Assembly: GCA_963921355.3 (NCBI GenBank)
Contig: OZ001190.1
Span: 620,001-684,000 of the forward strand
Reading direction: 5' to 3'
Length of the DNA stretch: 64,000 bases
Source of the DNA: CAWUEZ02 sp963921355
Lineage (GTDB): Bacteria; Pseudomonadota; Alphaproteobacteria; Thalassobaculales; Thalassobaculaceae
Both the position numbers and the translations under genes were made by a program. Under the pieces are notes generated by a model. That model saw only the letters and a list, made by a program, of their open reading frames with translations. It was not told the origin of the DNA and searched no databases. Position 1 is the stretch's first letter. The number at the start of each line of letters is the position of its first letter. Of the stretch, positions 63,322 to 64,000 are shown one piece after another.

Positions 63322-64000
63322 GTGGCGCCTTCCAATGGTTTCCCGGACTCCGGCATACGCGCTCGATATGGGCGCTGCCGCGCAGCGATCAACGCCCTGG
63401 TTACGGCGATTGCGGTTTGCTGGATCATGCTGGCCGCCGCACTGGATGGCGCCCGCGCCGAACCTATCAGGATTCTCGGCTTCGGGGACTCGCTGATGGC
63501 CGGTTACGGATTGCCCGAGGCGGAATCGTTTCCGAGCCGAATTGAATCCGCCCTGCGCAGCCGCGGATACCACGTCCGCGTCGTCAATGCAGGGGTTTCC
63601 GGCGATACCACGGCGGGCGGCGCCGCCCGGATCGGCTGGTCTCTGGCCGAAGGACCCGACGCCGCCATCGTCGAACTCGGCGGCAATGACGGATTGCGGG
63701 GCATCTCGCCGGAGGACACCCGCCGGAATCTGGAGACCATCCTGAAAAGCCTGGCGGAACGCGACATCCCGGTCCTGTTCACCGGCATGTTCGCCCCGCC
63801 GAACATGGGTCGCGAGTACGGCAATGCCTTCAGGGAGGTGTTCGACGATCTCGCACAGGAGTACGAGGTCATCTACTACCCGTTCTTTCTCGAAGGCGTG
63901 GCGGCCGAGCCCGACCTGAACCAGCCCGACGGCATTCACCCCAACGCCCGCGGCGTGGACGAGATCGTGCGTCGGATCATGCCGGACCTGGAAAACCTGA
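63322..64000 (+). CDS. TesA-like arylesterase/lysophospholipase, cut by the window end
   Basis: 226 codons visible from a GTG at 63322; it runs off the end. Signal peptide around ALVTAIAVCWIMLAAALDGARA. SGNH blocks: GFGDSLMAGYG (Ser), VNAGVSGDTTAGG (Gly), VELGGNDGLRG (Asn) and NQPDGIHPNARG (Asp/His). Thioesterase I-type periplasmic esterase. Divergent from the ABC ATPase, the same arrangement as tesA-ybbA in E. coli. No better start is visible; an ATG inside the signal peptide is too late. Confidence 0.9.
   Translation, partial: MAPSNGFPDSGIRARYGRCRAAINALVTAIAVCWIMLAAALDGARAEPIRILGFGDSLMAGYGLPEAESFPSRIESALRSRGYHVRVVNAGVSGDTTAGGAARIGWSLAEGPDAAIVELGGNDGLRGISPEDTRRNLETILKSLAERDIPVLFTGMFAPPNMGREYGNAFREVFDDLAQEYEVIYYPFFLEGVAAEPDLNQPDGIHPNARGVDEIVRRIMPDLENL

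Overview
The window is a GC-rich bacterial chromosome segment that reads as an alphaproteobacterium, most likely Rhodospirillales sensu lato. The signs are a GapR (DUF2312) gene, the ribF-ileS-lspA-DUF3035-M16-M16-pgi-mutL run, a fused indolepyruvate:ferredoxin oxidoreductase, an HtrA-like pseudoprotease, DUF1194 and DUF3253 proteins, and PAS histidine kinases. Genus cannot be fixed from the sequence alone.

The standout region is 0.66-7.0 kb. A gene for an Hsp70-family (YegD-like) ATPase is split into a 5' part (664-975) and a 3' part (6025-6976) by a compact 5,056-bp integrated element. Both junctions carry the 7-bp direct repeat GGAGGAA, and exact recombination between the copies would rebuild one uninterrupted 418-codon Hsp70 gene. 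All recognisable element genes lie on the minus strand. From attR to attL they are a glycine-rich orphan protein, a coiled-coil/TM protein, a 3TM GTA-type holin, a spanin-like TM/coiled-coil protein, a 69-aa protein, a 370-bp repeat-rich non-coding block, a T7-type terminase large subunit fused to an XRE helix-turn-helix domain, and a tyrosine integrase. There are no capsid, portal, tail or replication genes. The integrase 5' end needs a one-base frameshift in a G run, and its C-terminus is encoded by host DNA when integrated. This is either a deletion-derived miniprophage or a minimal packaging/lysis satellite.

7-15.5 kb holds iorAB (minus), a UDP-glucuronate 4-epimerase (plus), then mutL and pgi. 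15.6-23.4 kb is one long minus-strand operon: ribF, ileS, lspA, DUF3035 lipoprotein, catalytic and non-catalytic M16 peptidase partners, running on into pgi and mutL. 23.4-33.4 kb is mixed metabolism: MaoC, BirA, a FAH/MhpD-type hydratase, amidase, PobA, an isochorismatase-fold protein lacking its catalytic triad, a PRISE-type reductase, a DapA-like aldolase, a 1-Cys peroxiredoxin and an Ldh2-type dehydrogenase.

33.5-39.2 kb contains an HtrA-like protein with all three catalytic residues replaced, three unrecognised small genes, an alpha-helical protein paired with a receiver domain whose phospho-acceptor Asp is Glu, a broken yceI-like gene and an EamA transporter. 39.3-45.9 kb is a plus-strand run: D-2-hydroxyacid dehydrogenase, DUF1194, ChaC, DM13, a second PRISE reductase, CAP domain, VOC and enolase-superfamily genes. 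45.9-64 kb holds three PAS histidine kinases (two in tandem), GNAT, Lrp, HAD, tRNA-Ala(CGC), PAS_5, YggT, FolD, DUF3253, NnrU, M19 dipeptidase, ArgG and a YbbAP-like ABC exporter divergent from a TesA-like esterase cut by the window end.

Intergenic spaces carry several dispersed palindromic repeat families. One, bounded by CTAG, supplies the TAG stop codon of adjacent genes at three places.
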